From Salinisphaera hydrothermalis C41B8 (GTDB taxonomy: Bacteria; Pseudomonadota; Gammaproteobacteria; Nevskiales; Salinisphaeraceae), in contig NZ_APNK01000016.1 in NCBI RefSeq assembly GCF_000732535.1, positions 1-64,000 of the forward strand: a stretch of DNA of 64,000 nucleotides. The letters are read 5' to 3'. A program made the translations under genes and the position numbers. Shown here piece after piece: positions 34,863 to 44,134 of this stretch (the stretch's first letter is position 1; the number at the start of each line of letters is the position of its first letter). The notes below the pieces were generated by a model. The model was not told the origin of the DNA and ran no database searches. It saw only the letters and a program-made list of their open reading frames with translations.

Positions 34863-36293
34863 TCACCGACCGATCTCGGGCGGACGCGTCACGTCGGCGG
34901 TATGCCGTAGACGCCAGCCCAGCAAAATCGCGGCCACGCTCAGCCCGGCGATCAGGCCGATCCAGTAGCCGTAGACACCCAGCCCAGGGAACACACCGGG
35001 CCAACCTTCGCCGAGCCCGTAGCCGGTGCCGAGGCCCACGACCCAGTAGGCGAATAGCGTCACCGCCATGATGATGCGTGTGTCCTTGTACCCGCGCAGG
35101 GCCCCGGCGATGGCGGCCTGGGCGGCATCCGAGAATTGGTAGAGCGCGGCCACCAGCAACAGGTTGATGGCCAGCGCCTGCACCGCCGGCTCGTCGGTAT
35201 ACAGGGCCACCGCATAAGGCCCGCCAAAGATCAGGATGGCATCGATCAGCACGGCGACGCCCAGGGCGCAAGCGACCCCGTTCCAGGCCACGAACCGGGC
35301 ATGCCGATACTTGCCGCGGCCGCGCGCCTGACCGATGCGCACGGTCAGCGCCATCCCGAGCGACAAGGGCAGCATGAACAACACCGAACTGAAGTTGAGC
35401 GCCACCGTGTGCGCCGAGATCACCACCTCGCCGTAACCGGCCAGGAACAATGCAATCGCGGTGAACAACGACACCTCGGCGAAAATCGACACCCCCACCG
35501 GAAAGCCGATACGCAGCTGCTCGGCGATCAGCGCCGGCGCCGGCGCGGACCAGGCCGGGCCCGTGCGCGACGGCGCATACACCGCGGCGCGCCGGGTATA
35601 CACGAACAAGGCCAGCGCCATCAGCGCCATGGATATCGCGGTGGCGATGCCGCAGCCCAGCGCCCCGAGTGCCGGCAGGTTCGCCAGCCAGGCCGGCAGG
35701 CCCGGGCCGAACAGACTCGTGAGCCCGGGGCCGCCGAATATGAGCACGCCGTCGGCGACGATATTCACCGCCAGCCCGAACACGGCGAAGATGAGCGAGG
35801 CGCGGGTATGGCCGATGCCGTCGGAGAAGAAACGCAGCGTCTCGTAGATCGCGATCGCCGGCAGGCCGAACGCGACCGCATCCAGATAGATGGTGGCCGG
35901 CGCGGCGACCGCGGCCGGCACGTCCATGAGCGCGAAGATCGGCGGGCCGGCGTAGACGATCGCCAGCGCGCTCGCCATACCCAGCACCAACGCCACCCAC
36001 AGCGCCTGGTGTACGGCCGGGCGAATGAGCTCGGGCCGGCGGGCGCCGGCATGCTGGGCCACGATCGGCGTCAGGCCCATGAGCGTGCCGACCATGAACA
36101 CCACCAGCGGGATCCAGACGCTCGAACCCACCGAAACGGCGGCCAGCGTCGTCGCATCGACATGCCCAGCCATGGCCACGTCCACCGTGCCCATGCCGAT
36201 CTGGGCCAGCTGCGCACCGAGGATAGGCAGGGCGAGCCGGGCCAGACGGCCGGCCTCGATACGGGACAATCGCGCGCGACGGGACATAGACAT
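34863..36293 (-). CDS. MATE-family multidrug/Na+ efflux transporter (NorM-like)
   Basis: A 476-residue inner-membrane protein with about twelve helices in two MATE halves. The N-terminal half has GTVDVAMAGHVD and TPIVAQHAGAR. The C-terminal half has GFPVGVSIFAEVSLF, MALTVRIGQARG and ALRGYKDTRI. These match NorM-type Na+ or H+ coupled exporters of cationic drugs. Either of two Met codons (36293, 36287) can be the start. Divergent from nadB. Confidence 0.9.
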   Translation of the reverse strand: MSMSRRARLSRIEAGRLARLALPILGAQLAQIGMGTVDVAMAGHVDATTLAAVSVGSSVWIPLVVFMVGTLMGLTPIVAQHAGARRPELIRPAVHQALWVALVLGMASALAIVYAGPPIFALMDVPAAVAAPATIYLDAVAFGLPAIAIYETLRFFSDGIGHTRASLIFAVFGLAVNIVADGVLIFGGPGLTSLFGPGLPAWLANLPALGALGCGIATAISMALMALALFVYTRRAAVYAPSRTGPAWSAPAPALIAEQLRIGFPVGVSIFAEVSLFTAIALFLAGYGEVVISAHTVALNFSSVLFMLPLSLGMALTVRIGQARGRGKYRHARFVAWNGVACALGVAVLIDAILIFGGPYAVALYTDEPAVQALAINLLLVAALYQFSDAAQAAIAGALRGYKDTRIIMAVTLFAYWVVGLGTGYGLGEGWPGVFPGLGVYGYWIGLIAGLSVAAILLGWRLRHTADVTRPPEIGR

Positions 36294-36690
36294 GGCAGGA
36301 ACAACGAACCGCCGGCATCGCCGGCTACCGCAGGGCCGCCATCTTGCGCGATCGCCCGGCGTTCGTCGATAAATTGCACGCGATTCGATCGTCGCGGTCG
36401 GCATGACTGAACATCGGGCGCGGAATCGGGTATGTTGTGGGGCTGACGTCGCGCCAAGCGTCTCGTGCCGACGGCCTGCCGTCGGTTGATCGACGCGCCG
36501 GACGCCGGCATCGCGCCGCGTGGTTGGCGCGTGCGACATGGAGGGCCACGACGATCGCCCCGTCATGGCCGGTGCCATTGCGGGCCGGTCGCGGGTCCAG
36601 ATATGCACCGCGTGGCCACAAGGCCGCAGTGCAACAAGACGATCGTCTTTATCGATTGAACCGGGTTGGGACGCCCTTTTAAGAGCGAGC
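36294..36690. other. divergent intergenic region between MATE and nadB genes
   Basis: A 397-bp gene-free stretch that should carry the promoters of both divergent genes. Overlapping open frames on both strands here show no family resemblance. A short GACGGCctGCCGTC palindrome is visible near 36468. Nothing else is recognised. Confidence 0.5.
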
Positions 36691-38253
36691 GTGACAGTGG
36701 ACACCCTGGATTGTGATTTCCTGGTGCTGGGCAGCGGCGCGGCCGGCCTTTATGCGGCTTGGCAGGCGGCCGCGCTCGGTCGTGTGATTCTGGTCACCGA
36801 CGGCGCGCTGGCCTCCGGCAGCAGCTATTGGGCCCAGGGCGGCATCGCCGCGGTCACGACCGACGACGACACGCTGGAAGCGCATGTCGCCGATACGCTC
36901 GCCGCCGGCCGCGGGCTATGCGATCGCGCGGCGGTGGAATTGCTGGTCGCCGAGGGCGCGGCCGCTGTGCGCGCGTTGATCGCCGCCGGCATGCCGTTCG
37001 ACCGCCAAGCCGACGGCCGCCTGCGGCGGGGTCTGGAAGGCGGCCATTCTCATCACCGTATCCTGCACGCCTTGGGTGTTCAGACCGGCAAAGCGCTGGT
37101 CGACTTCCTGATCGAACGGATTCGCGATTGCGCCACGGTCACTGTGGTCGAGCACGGGTTTGCGCATCGGCTGTTGCGTGATGCGGCAGGCGATTGCGCG
37201 GGCGCTCGGATTCATCGCCGCGATACGGGCGGCTCACTGATCGTGCGGTCGCCCGCGACGATTCTGGCCACCGGCGGTTATTCGGCGTTGTTCGAGCGCA
37301 CGACCAACCCGCCCGGTGCTCTCGGGGTCGGATTGGGTCTGGCCTACGACGCCGGCGCGCGTTGCATCGATCTGGAATTCGTTCAGTTTCACCCGACCGC
37401 CTTCTACGAGCGCGAGGGGCGGACGTTTCTCATCAGCGAAGCGCTGCGCGGGGCCGGTGCGACGCTGGTCAACGAGGCCGGCGAACGGTTCCTGGCGGAT
37501 GCGCCCGGTGCCGAACTGGCCCCGCGTGATGCCGTCGCCGCGGCTATTACGGCCGAGATCGGGCGTCAGCACCAGCCGTATGTCGGGCTGGATCTGCGCC
37601 ATCTCGATCCGGCGATGCTGGAACAGTCCTTCGGCTTCATCATGGCCGCGATCGCCGAACGCGGCATCGACGCGCGACGCGAGCCGGTTCCGGTCGCGCC
37701 GGCAGCCCACTATTGCATCGGCGGCGTGGCCACCGATCGTCACGGCGCGACCGACGTGCCGGGGCTGTATGCCGCCGGCGAGGTCGCGGTGACCGGCGTG
37801 CACGGCGCGAATCGTCTGGCCAGCAATTCGTTGCTGGAATGTCTGGTGTTCGGACATCGCGCGGTGGCGCATGCGGCCGAACGCGACAGGCCCCGCCGGG
37901 TCGCGGTCGAGCCCGGCCATGCGCTCGTGGTCGATCCGGCGCGCCGCGATCGTTTCATGAGGCGACGCCGCGAGCTGGCGGCGCTGATGATGCGCCACGT
38001 CGGACTCGAACGCGAGCGAGCCGGGCTGGAAGCCGCGTTGACCGCGATCGAGGCCGCGCGTGCCGAGTCGTCGCCGATCGCGGGCGTGCCGGAATATTTT
38101 TCCTCGCTCGATCGTCATATCCACGGCCTGGCCGGGGCTATCGCGCGCGCGGCCCTGGCACGTAACGTCAGCGTCGGCGTCCATCGGCGGCGCGATACGC
38201 GGGCCGGCGCCGCCGCGCGTGGTCGGGCCGCTTTTGCATCGGTGACTTCATGA
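36691..38253 (+). CDS. nadB: L-aspartate oxidase
   Basis: A 520-residue flavoenzyme oxidising L-aspartate to iminoaspartate in de novo NAD synthesis. It has LGSGAAGLYAAW (FAD), SYWAQGGIAA, EGGHSHHRILHA, FVQFHPTAF, APAAHYCIGGV and GANRLASNSLLE, all diagnostic of NadB. Translation is likely from GTG 36691 (or 36697): the hydrophobic FAD-binding strand starts ten residues later and AAGAG lies just upstream. The stop overlaps the nadC start by 4 bp. Confidence 0.95.
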   Translation: MTVDTLDCDFLVLGSGAAGLYAAWQAAALGRVILVTDGALASGSSYWAQGGIAAVTTDDDTLEAHVADTLAAGRGLCDRAAVELLVAEGAAAVRALIAAGMPFDRQADGRLRRGLEGGHSHHRILHALGVQTGKALVDFLIERIRDCATVTVVEHGFAHRLLRDAAGDCAGARIHRRDTGGSLIVRSPATILATGGYSALFERTTNPPGALGVGLGLAYDAGARCIDLEFVQFHPTAFYEREGRTFLISEALRGAGATLVNEAGERFLADAPGAELAPRDAVAAAITAEIGRQHQPYVGLDLRHLDPAMLEQSFGFIMAAIAERGIDARREPVPVAPAAHYCIGGVATDRHGATDVPGLYAAGEVAVTGVHGANRLASNSLLECLVFGHRAVAHAAERDRPRRVAVEPGHALVVDPARRDRFMRRRRELAALMMRHVGLERERAGLEAALTAIEAARAESSPIAGVPEYFSSLDRHIHGLAGAIARAALARNVSVGVHRRRDTRAGAAARGRAAFASVTS

Positions 38254-39116
38254 GCCAGGCATCGAATTCCATCGAATCTGCCATTGAAACGGCGATCGAT
38301 CTCGACCGCATCGATCGTTGGCTGGCCGAGGACGTGCGTACCGGCGACGTCACCACCGACGCTGTGCTGGACGCCAGCGCGCCGGTCGCGGCGCGCTGGG
38401 TCGCCAAGGCCGAGGGTGTAGTGGCGGGGCTGGCCGAGGCCGAGGCCGTGTTCCGGCGGCTCGACCCGGCGCTGGACTGGCGCGCGGCCGTGGCCGAGGG
38501 CGAGGCCGTGGTCGCCGGCACCGAGCTGGTGACGTTCGAGGGCGCCGGGCGGGCCGTGCTCACCGGCGAGCGCACGGCCCTGAACATCGCCCAGCGCATG
38601 TCCGGCATCGCGACCGCCACGCGTGGCTATGTCGAGCTGATCGCTGAGCATCCGGCCCGGATTCTGGATACCCGCAAGACGGTTCCCGGCCTGCGCGATC
38701 TGGACAAGAAAGCCGTGGCCATCGGCGGCGGCGTGAATCATCGCGCCGGGCTCTACGATCTGGCCATGATCAAGGACAACCATATCGTCGCCGCCGGCGG
38801 TATTACGGCAGCGGTCGCCGCCGTGCGGGCTCATGCGCCGGACATCGGCATCGAGGTCGAAACCACGACGCTCGACGAGCTCGACGAGGCGTTGGCCGCC
38901 GGCGTCGAGATGATCATGCTCGACAACATGGCGCCCGAGACCATGGTCTTGGCAGTCGAACGCACGGCCGGCCGCGCCAGGCTCGAGGCCTCCGGCAACG
39001 TCGGACGCGACAACATCGTCACCATCGCCGCCACGGGCGTGGACTTCATCTCGATCGGCGCGCTCACCCATTCGGTGATCGCATTCGACATCAGCCAGCG
39101 CATCGATCGCATTTAA
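38250..39116 (+). CDS. nadC: nicotinate-nucleotide pyrophosphorylase (quinolinate phosphoribosyltransferase)
   Basis: A 288-residue cytosolic enzyme converting quinolinate and PRPP to nicotinate mononucleotide. Motifs: EDVRTGDVTTDA, GERTALNIAQRMSGIAT, DTRKTVPGLR, GGGVNHRAGLYD, IKDNHI, EVETTTLDE and EASGNV. Overlaps nadB (ATGA), so the two are translationally coupled; nadA follows 67 bp later. Confidence 0.96.
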   Translation: MSQASNSIESAIETAIDLDRIDRWLAEDVRTGDVTTDAVLDASAPVAARWVAKAEGVVAGLAEAEAVFRRLDPALDWRAAVAEGEAVVAGTELVTFEGAGRAVLTGERTALNIAQRMSGIATATRGYVELIAEHPARILDTRKTVPGLRDLDKKAVAIGGGVNHRAGLYDLAMIKDNHIVAAGGITAAVAAVRAHAPDIGIEVETTTLDELDEALAAGVEMIMLDNMAPETMVLAVERTAGRARLEASGNVGRDNIVTIAATGVDFISIGALTHSVIAFDISQRIDRI

Positions 39117-39183
39117 TCGCTCGTATTGATGTCGATCGCCTGATGCGATTGGCGTGCTGCGAGCCGCGAGGGCATTCATCATC

Positions 39184-40131
39184 ATGACGACCGAACACGA
39201 ACAACTCGTTGCTGACATCCAGCGGCTCAAGGCCGCGAAGAACGCCGTTATTCTGGCGCATAACTACGAGCGACCCGAGATCCAGGACATCTGCGACTAT
39301 CTTGGCGATTCACTCGGCCTGTCGCGTCAGGCCGCGGCCACCGATGCCGATGTGATCGTCTTCTGCGGCGTGCATTTCATGGCCGAGACGGCGTCCATCA
39401 TCTCGCCGGACAAGACCGTGCTCATTCCCGATCTCAATGCCGGCTGTTCGCTGGCCGAGAGCATCACGCTGGAACAGCTTCAGACCTGGAAGGCTGAGCA
39501 TCCGGGCGCGACCGTCGTGGCTTACGTGAACACGTCCGCAGCGATCAAGGCCGAATGCGACTACTGCGTGACGTCATCCAACGCCGTGCAGGTGATCGAG
39601 GCGATCCCGGAAGACGAAGAGATCCTGTTCCTGCCGGACCGCTTCCTCGGCACCTACGTCGAGATGATGACTGGACGCAAGCTGCATATCTGGCCGGGCT
39701 CCTGCCACGTGCACGAAAAGATCGGCGACATGAACCTGGCCGCCAAGCAGCGCGAGTACCCGAACGCCGAGATCCTCATCCACCCGGAATGCGGCTGTTC
39801 GACCGCCTGCATGATGAATTCGGCGATGAGCTTCGACTGCAAGGACGCCCACATCCATTCGACCAGCGGCATGCTCACGCACGCCCACGAGTCCGAAGCC
39901 AAGGAGTTCGTGGTCGCCACCGAGACCGGCATTCTGCATCGGATGAAAAAAGAAAACCCGGGCAAGACCTTTCACCCGGCGAGCGAGCATTCGGTCTGCG
40001 AATACATGAAGTTGACCACGCTGGCGAAGCTGCGCGATGCGCTGGCCTACGATCGTTATGAAGTGAAGGTGGATGCCGCACTAGCCGATGCGGCCCGCCG
40101 GCCGATCGATCGCATGCTGGCGATCGGCTGA
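39184..40131 (+). CDS. nadA: quinolinate synthase
   Basis: A 315-residue [4Fe-4S] enzyme condensing iminoaspartate with dihydroxyacetone phosphate into quinolinate. The three cluster-ligand cysteines are Cys88 (NAGCSLAE), Cys203 (HPECGCS) and Cys272 (SVCEYMKL). Other family motifs are AHNYERPEIQD, GVHFMAETA and YVNTSAAIKA. Length is that of the short NadA type rather than the 347-residue E. coli form. ATG 39184 is chosen over an upstream start at 39154. With nadB and nadC it completes the aspartate route to NaMN. Confidence 0.95.
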   Translation: MTTEHEQLVADIQRLKAAKNAVILAHNYERPEIQDICDYLGDSLGLSRQAAATDADVIVFCGVHFMAETASIISPDKTVLIPDLNAGCSLAESITLEQLQTWKAEHPGATVVAYVNTSAAIKAECDYCVTSSNAVQVIEAIPEDEEILFLPDRFLGTYVEMMTGRKLHIWPGSCHVHEKIGDMNLAAKQREYPNAEILIHPECGCSTACMMNSAMSFDCKDAHIHSTSGMLTHAHESEAKEFVVATETGILHRMKKENPGKTFHPASEHSVCEYMKLTTLAKLRDALAYDRYEVKVDAALADAARRPIDRMLAIG

Positions 40132-40145
40132 TCGCGGATCGACAT

Positions 40146-40167
40146 CCGGGCGCCGTTCGGCGCCCGG
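40146..40167. terminator. hairpin between convergent nadA and YSC84 genes
   Basis: CCGGGCGCC pairs with GGCGCCCGG across a GTTC loop, 15 bp after the nadA stop. There is no T-tract; a bidirectional terminator is plausible. Confidence 0.5.
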
Positions 40168-40184
40168 GCGTTATCGAAGCGGCC

Positions 40185-40901
40185 TCAGCTGCCGTCGTGG
40201 CGGGTGAACGATTCCAGCGCGTTCACATAAGTCTGCATCGACTGCGGCACGCGGTCGGTCTGTAGCAGGACCTTGCGCGGATCCGGATTCGGGCCGTAGA
40301 TGGCGGTGTTGGCCTCGGTATCGAAGGCGACCTTGCCGCCGCCCAGGTTCAGGCCGGCATACAAGCCTTTCTTGGCAATGCCATAGGCGACGATCGGGGC
40401 CGCGGTATCCACACTCCGGTCATATCCGGTCGGCCCGGCCGACACGCTGACCTGCGAGCCCAGCTTGACCAGCGAATCCAGCACCGCGCGCACGCTTTGC
40501 TGCGTGGTAAACAACAGCACCACCGCGCGCTGCGCTGCGCCGGCCTGTAGGCCGATGCTGGCGGCGGACAAGGTATAGACCGCTGGCGGCGCGTTGGTGA
40601 AATTGCCCGAGCGCTGGCGGCAGCTGATCAGCCCGCGGCCGCGCTGGCCGCCGACGATGAATCCAGCCTGGGTGACTTTGGGGAACACCGCGATACAGCG
40701 TGCCTTGTCGACCAGATCCTTGGGGATACGACGCTGGCTGGGCTGCAGCATCTGTTGTTGCAGCACGGTCGCGGCCCGCCCGGCCAGGGTGGCCTGCTTC
40801 TGCAGCTTCTCGGTGTAGTTGTCTTTCTGGCTGGTGGTGGCACAGCCAGCGACAAGCGCCACGGCCGCTGCCGCGGCCGTCATGCGTAAAAAACCCTGCA
40901 T
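40185..40901 (-). CDS. YSC84-domain lipoprotein
   Basis: A 238-residue predicted lipoprotein: signal peptide with lipobox LVAGC, then a YSC84 (lipid-binding SYLF-type) domain recognised by CIAVFPKVTQAGFIVGGQRGRGL, SIGLQAGAQ-like text (IGLQAGAAQ), and the C-terminal AGLNLGGGKVAFDTEANTAIYG region. SYLF domains bind phosphoinositides in eukaryotes; the bacterial role is unclear, probably envelope related. Single gene; the miniature element lies upstream. Confidence 0.87.
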   Translation of the reverse strand: MQGFLRMTAAAAAVALVAGCATTSQKDNYTEKLQKQATLAGRAATVLQQQMLQPSQRRIPKDLVDKARCIAVFPKVTQAGFIVGGQRGRGLISCRQRSGNFTNAPPAVYTLSAASIGLQAGAAQRAVVLLFTTQQSVRAVLDSLVKLGSQVSVSAGPTGYDRSVDTAAPIVAYGIAKKGLYAGLNLGGGKVAFDTEANTAIYGPNPDPRKVLLQTDRVPQSMQTYVNALESFTRHDGS

Positions 40902-40946
40902 TGCGATTCTCCCTAAAATGCCGTCAACGGCGTGTGCCCTACCTTA

Positions 40947-41226
40947 GGGCCTGTTGCCGTTTCGTGCGAGTCCGCGCCAAGCGCTGTTTTGCGGCAAGAC
41001 GAGGCGTAGCGAACGCGGCGTAGTGGGCCTACGCGAGAGAGCGACAACGCTGTATTGCCGCAAAACAGCACTTGTCCCGAAGGGTTGGGCCGCCCATGAA
41101 AAATTAACCAGGGCCGCCCGGCGGCGTTGCGAGTCTGGGTCGTGGCACGCCACGACCCAGACTCGCGCCTTGCCGGACACGATTTGCGGACGCCAACGCG
41201 GGCCCGCACGAAACGGCAACAGGCCC
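40947..41226. mobile_element. miniature inverted-repeat element, copy 2, TA-flanked
   Basis: A 280-bp element with the same interior as copy 1 (CCGCGCCAAGCGCTGTTTTG, GGGTTGGGCCGCCCAT, ATTAACCAGGG, CACGATTTGCGGACGCCAAC). The terminal repeats read GGGCCTGTTGCCGTTT at the left and its complement at the right, flanked by TA at 40945-40946 and 41227-41228. The ends differ from copy 1 at the same positions on both sides, so pairing is kept. It lies between the YSC84 gene and the ABC permease, within a 373-bp gene-free stretch that holds nothing else recognisable. Confidence 0.85.
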
Positions 41227-41274
41227 TAGGGGGGTCGCGCGAGGCTTGACTACTCGCCCGGCAGACCGCGGCGG

Positions 41275-42210
41275 TCAGACGAGCGTCGTGCACCGGTGGC
41301 GATACACGGTCGCCCCGACGAGGCAGGCGACGGCGAAGACCAGGCCGAGCCAGAGATCGAGCGTGGCCAGCGGGCGATACAGGAGCGCGAGCGCGTGCTG
41401 GAATCCGCCAGCATGGCCGAGCGAAGACAGCGCGGCGGTATAGCCGGTCGGCAGAATCTGGCCCACGAGTAGATGCCAGACCGGGTTCGGCAGGCCGAGC
41501 GCCCCGAGCACGGCGAACAGGGCGGGCACCAGGATCGCCATCAGCATTGGATGACGTCGTGAGACGGCCGAGCACAGCATCATCCAACCGGTGACCGGGG
41601 CGATGGTGAGGATGTAGATCGGCAGCGCGGCCAGGGTGAGCGCGGTGGTTGCGCCGAGATGGGTTTCGGCAAGCAGCTGGGCGGCGCTAGCGCCCGAGCC
41701 AAGCAACAACAGGAGATACGTGCCGATCGTCACCCAACCGGTGATGAGTGCGGCCACGGTGTAGAGCACCGGCAGGGCGAGCATGGCGATCAGAGCCTTG
41801 GCCGCGACGCTCTGGCCGTCGGTGGTCGGCAGCGATTTCCAGAACAGGATGCTGCGATCGCGACGCTCCTCGAACAGACAGCCCAGCGCGTAATTCAGGG
41901 TTGCCGCTCCGAAGGCGAGCAGGAACAGCAGCAGTACGGCGAGCAGCAGTAGCGCGATTGCCTGCCCGAGGTCCGCCATCTCGCCCGGGTCGAGCGTGTT
42001 GAGGTTGAGAGCGAGCGCATTGAGCACGCTGCCGCTCTCGAACTGGATCCGGATGCTCGTATGTGTGTGGTTGATCAGGCCGATGGCCAGCATGATCAGA
42101 TTCAGCCCGATCACGACCCCGCCGAGTATCGCCGGCGCATAGAGTAGCCGGCGATGCTCCATGGTCTCGCGTCGCAACAGCCACGCGATGTTGTGCCAGG
42201 CGGAGTTCAT
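41275..42210 (-). CDS. ABC-2 type transport permease
   Basis: A 311-residue inner-membrane protein with six hydrophobic segments. A segment LFEERRDRSILFWKSLPTTDGQSVAAK matches permeases paired with YtrB/YxlF-like ATPases (text read in pieces: EERRDRSILFWKSLP). Its start overlaps the stop of the ATPase gene (42207-42210). The cargo is unknown; members often export peptides, antibiotics or lantibiotics, or respond to envelope stress. Confidence 0.82.
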   Translation of the reverse strand: MNSAWHNIAWLLRRETMEHRRLLYAPAILGGVVIGLNLIMLAIGLINHTHTSIRIQFESGSVLNALALNLNTLDPGEMADLGQAIALLLLAVLLLFLLAFGAATLNYALGCLFEERRDRSILFWKSLPTTDGQSVAAKALIAMLALPVLYTVAALITGWVTIGTYLLLLLGSGASAAQLLAETHLGATTALTLAALPIYILTIAPVTGWMMLCSAVSRRHPMLMAILVPALFAVLGALGLPNPVWHLLVGQILPTGYTAALSSLGHAGGFQHALALLYRPLATLDLWLGLVFAVACLVGATVYRHRCTTLV

Positions 42211-43088
42211 GCGCGGGCCTCGTGGTTGTTCATGCAGGCGGTGAACAGATCGGCCAGGGCCGGGGTTCGCGGATTGTCGTCGAGTGTCGCAAGGGCGTCG
42301 GTATCGGCCGCCGCCTCGCGATCGAAGATCAGGGCATGGGCGCCGAGCAGGCGGCGTTCGCCGATTGGCCCTAGTGCCCGCGCCGCGTCGAGTTCGCCCG
42401 GCGCGACATGGGTCTCGACGAAGCGCTCGGCCAGTTCGTCCATCGAGGCGTCCAGAATCTTGCGGCCGTCGCGCAGGAAGATGACGTCGGTGAGGATGTT
42501 CTCGATCTCCTCGACCTGATGCGTGGTGACCAGAATGGTGCGGTTCTCGTCGAAGTAGTCGCCGAGCAGGTTGTCGTAGAACGCCCGCCGGAACAGCAGA
42601 TCGAGCCCGAGGGTCGGCTCGTCGAGCACGAGCAGGCGCGCATCGATCGCCATGATCAGTGCAAGATGCAGCTGTACCGTCATGCCCTTGGAAAGCTGGC
42701 TTACGCGGGTGTTCGGATCCAGTGACGAGCGGGCGAGAAAACGCGCGCAGCGCTCGGCGGAGAACCGGGGGTGCAGACCGCCGACCAGCGATACGGCCTC
42801 GCGTACGCGCAACCAGCGGGGCAGGGTGGCGACATCGGAAATGAAACAGACATCGCGCATGAGCGCGTCACGCTCGCGGATCGGGTCGTGGCCCAGCACA
42901 CGCAGCGTGCCGTCGCCGCCGGACAAGCCGAGCAACCGGTTGAGAAGGGTCGTTTTGCCCGCCCCGTTGGGGCCGATCAGTCCGACGATGCGTCCACTGA
43001 TGATCTTCAGATCGATATCGGCGAGGGCGACCTTGCGCTGAAAGCGCTTCCCGACGCCGCGCGCCTCGATGACCGGGGTATCGCTCAT
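42207..43088 (-). CDS. ABC transporter ATP-binding protein
   Basis: A 293-residue ATPase with Walker A GPNGAGKTT, signature LSKGM, Walker B LLVLDEPT and the switch histidine in TTHQ. LSKGM in place of LSGGQ is common in the GntR-linked YtrB/YxlF-like group. A roughly 75-residue C-terminal part follows the core. Overlaps the GntR gene and the permease gene by 4 bp each, forming a tight regulator-ATPase-permease operon. Confidence 0.9.
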   Translation of the reverse strand: MSDTPVIEARGVGKRFQRKVALADIDLKIISGRIVGLIGPNGAGKTTLLNRLLGLSGGDGTLRVLGHDPIRERDALMRDVCFISDVATLPRWLRVREAVSLVGGLHPRFSAERCARFLARSSLDPNTRVSQLSKGMTVQLHLALIMAIDARLLVLDEPTLGLDLLFRRAFYDNLLGDYFDENRTILVTTHQVEEIENILTDVIFLRDGRKILDASMDELAERFVETHVAPGELDAARALGPIGERRLLGAHALIFDREAAADTDALATLDDNPRTPALADLFTACMNNHEARA

Positions 43089-43453
43089 GACGAACTATCC
43101 TGGGTAGGCGTGGCGAGAAGCATCGCCGGGTCCAGGCCGAGCCGATCGATACGAGCACGGATCGCCGGCCATTCCTCGTTGACGAACCGGTCGCGCTCGG
43201 AGGCCAGCAGGTGCTCGCGGGCGCCTTCGCGTACGAACATCCCCAACCCCCGGCGTTTTTCCACCAGATTGTCTTCGACCAGCGATTGATAGGCCTTGGA
43301 TACGGTCAGCGGGTTGATCTGATAGTCGGCCGCGACCTGGCGCACCGATGGCAGTGCATCGGTTTCGGCCAGCCGCCCGTCGAGAATCATCGCGACCACG
43401 CGGGCGCGCAGCTGACGATAGATCGGCTCGTTGTCGTTCCAGCGTTCGGGCAT
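43085..43453 (-). CDS. GntR-family transcriptional regulator (YtrA subfamily)
   Basis: A 122-residue repressor-like protein. The winged helix has PIYRQLRARV, LPSVRQVAADYQINPLTVSKAYQSL and KRRGLGMFV, followed by a short helical dimerisation tail rather than a large effector domain, as in YtrA. By context it most likely autoregulates this operon and the ABC transporter genes behind it. Confidence 0.9.
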   Translation of the reverse strand: MPERWNDNEPIYRQLRARVVAMILDGRLAETDALPSVRQVAADYQINPLTVSKAYQSLVEDNLVEKRRGLGMFVREGAREHLLASERDRFVNEEWPAIRARIDRLGLDPAMLLATPTQDSSS

Positions 43454-43489
43454 GAACAGTCCGCTGCCAGTGTGATTGCCAACGCATGA

Positions 43490-43807
43490 TCAACGCACGA
43501 CCACGCGCATCGGGGTATAGCACGCCATATCCGGTGTGCCGGATGCCGTACCGCGCTGGCGCGGCCTATTGTCGTCGGCCGGCGTGCCCGGTGGGGCTGT
43601 CTTGCCAGCACGCGCGATGCGCGCGGGCTTCGATTGTTCGTAGGTCGGCGTGACCGCCAGGGTTGGCAGCTCGAATACCGGGATCCCGTGGTCGAACGCG
43701 ATCGGTCCGATTGAAGCGGTGCTACCGGAATCCGGCGCCGCCGAGGCCATAGAAACCGCTAAAAGACAGGCCAGGCCAGCCAAGGAGTGCAATGTAGCGT
43801 GTTTCAT
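43490..43807 (-). CDS. small exported protein of unknown function
   Basis: About 105 residues. A clear signal peptide (MKHATLHSLAGLACLL, AxA cleavage near residue 23) precedes a low-complexity, Pro/Thr/Arg-rich segment with no recognised domain and two-residue-short Cys content. It lies 36 bp upstream of the GntR gene on the same strand, so it may be the first gene of that operon. The start at 43807 gives the signal peptide; the longer ORF from 43861 adds a His/Tyr-rich stretch. Confidence 0.55.
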   Translation of the reverse strand: MKHATLHSLAGLACLLAVSMASAAPDSGSTASIGPIAFDHGIPVFELPTLAVTPTYEQSKPARIARAGKTAPPGTPADDNRPRQRGTASGTPDMACYTPMRVVVR

Positions 43808-44022
43808 GTCGTTTGTCTTGGTGATGTAGTGATGTGGTGTTATGCATAAGTAAAACACCAAGTCACAACGTGCAACTTTTTCTTGCCGTCCCGGGCCAGG
43901 CGGTGGCGCTACGCGTCTCGATCCGGTTCTGTTTGTGCTGTGTGTTCAGTCGTTTGGGCTGATGAATACGTACCGGGCCCAGCGGGACAGTGTTGGCTAC
44001 GCGAAGCGTTCACGTGTGTGTT

Positions 44023-44044
44023 GGCGCGAAATGGCAACAGGCCC
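44023..44044. repeat. solitary end of the miniature element
   Basis: GGCGCGAAATGGCAACAGGCCC followed by TA resembles the right end of copy 2 at 40947-41226, in shortened form (written here up to 22 nt only as a coordinate-defined segment; core GGCAACAGGCCC). No partner end is clear. It lies 90 bp before the nucleoside hydrolase start. Confidence 0.5.
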
Positions 44045-44134
44045 TAATACACCCGCGTCCATGTTCGGCTGCGCAACATGCTCTGCTCGGATTTATGCTT
44101 GTCGAACGATCACGTATTCGACAGGGAGCAAGCG

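Noticed and set aside
36520-36690. N-terminal extension of nadB by 57 codons
   Set aside because: The extension has no resemblance to NadB, whose homology begins right after the GTG at 36691.
40944-41587. Open frames inside the miniature element and extending into the ABC permease
   Set aside because: They share translation with the element copy upstream of the lipase and show no protein family, so they are element sequence, not genes.
42207-43088. LSKGM in place of LSGGQ as a possible defect in the ABC ATPase
   Set aside because: LSKGM is common in YtrB/YxlF-like ATPases linked to GntR regulators, so the enzyme is probably active.
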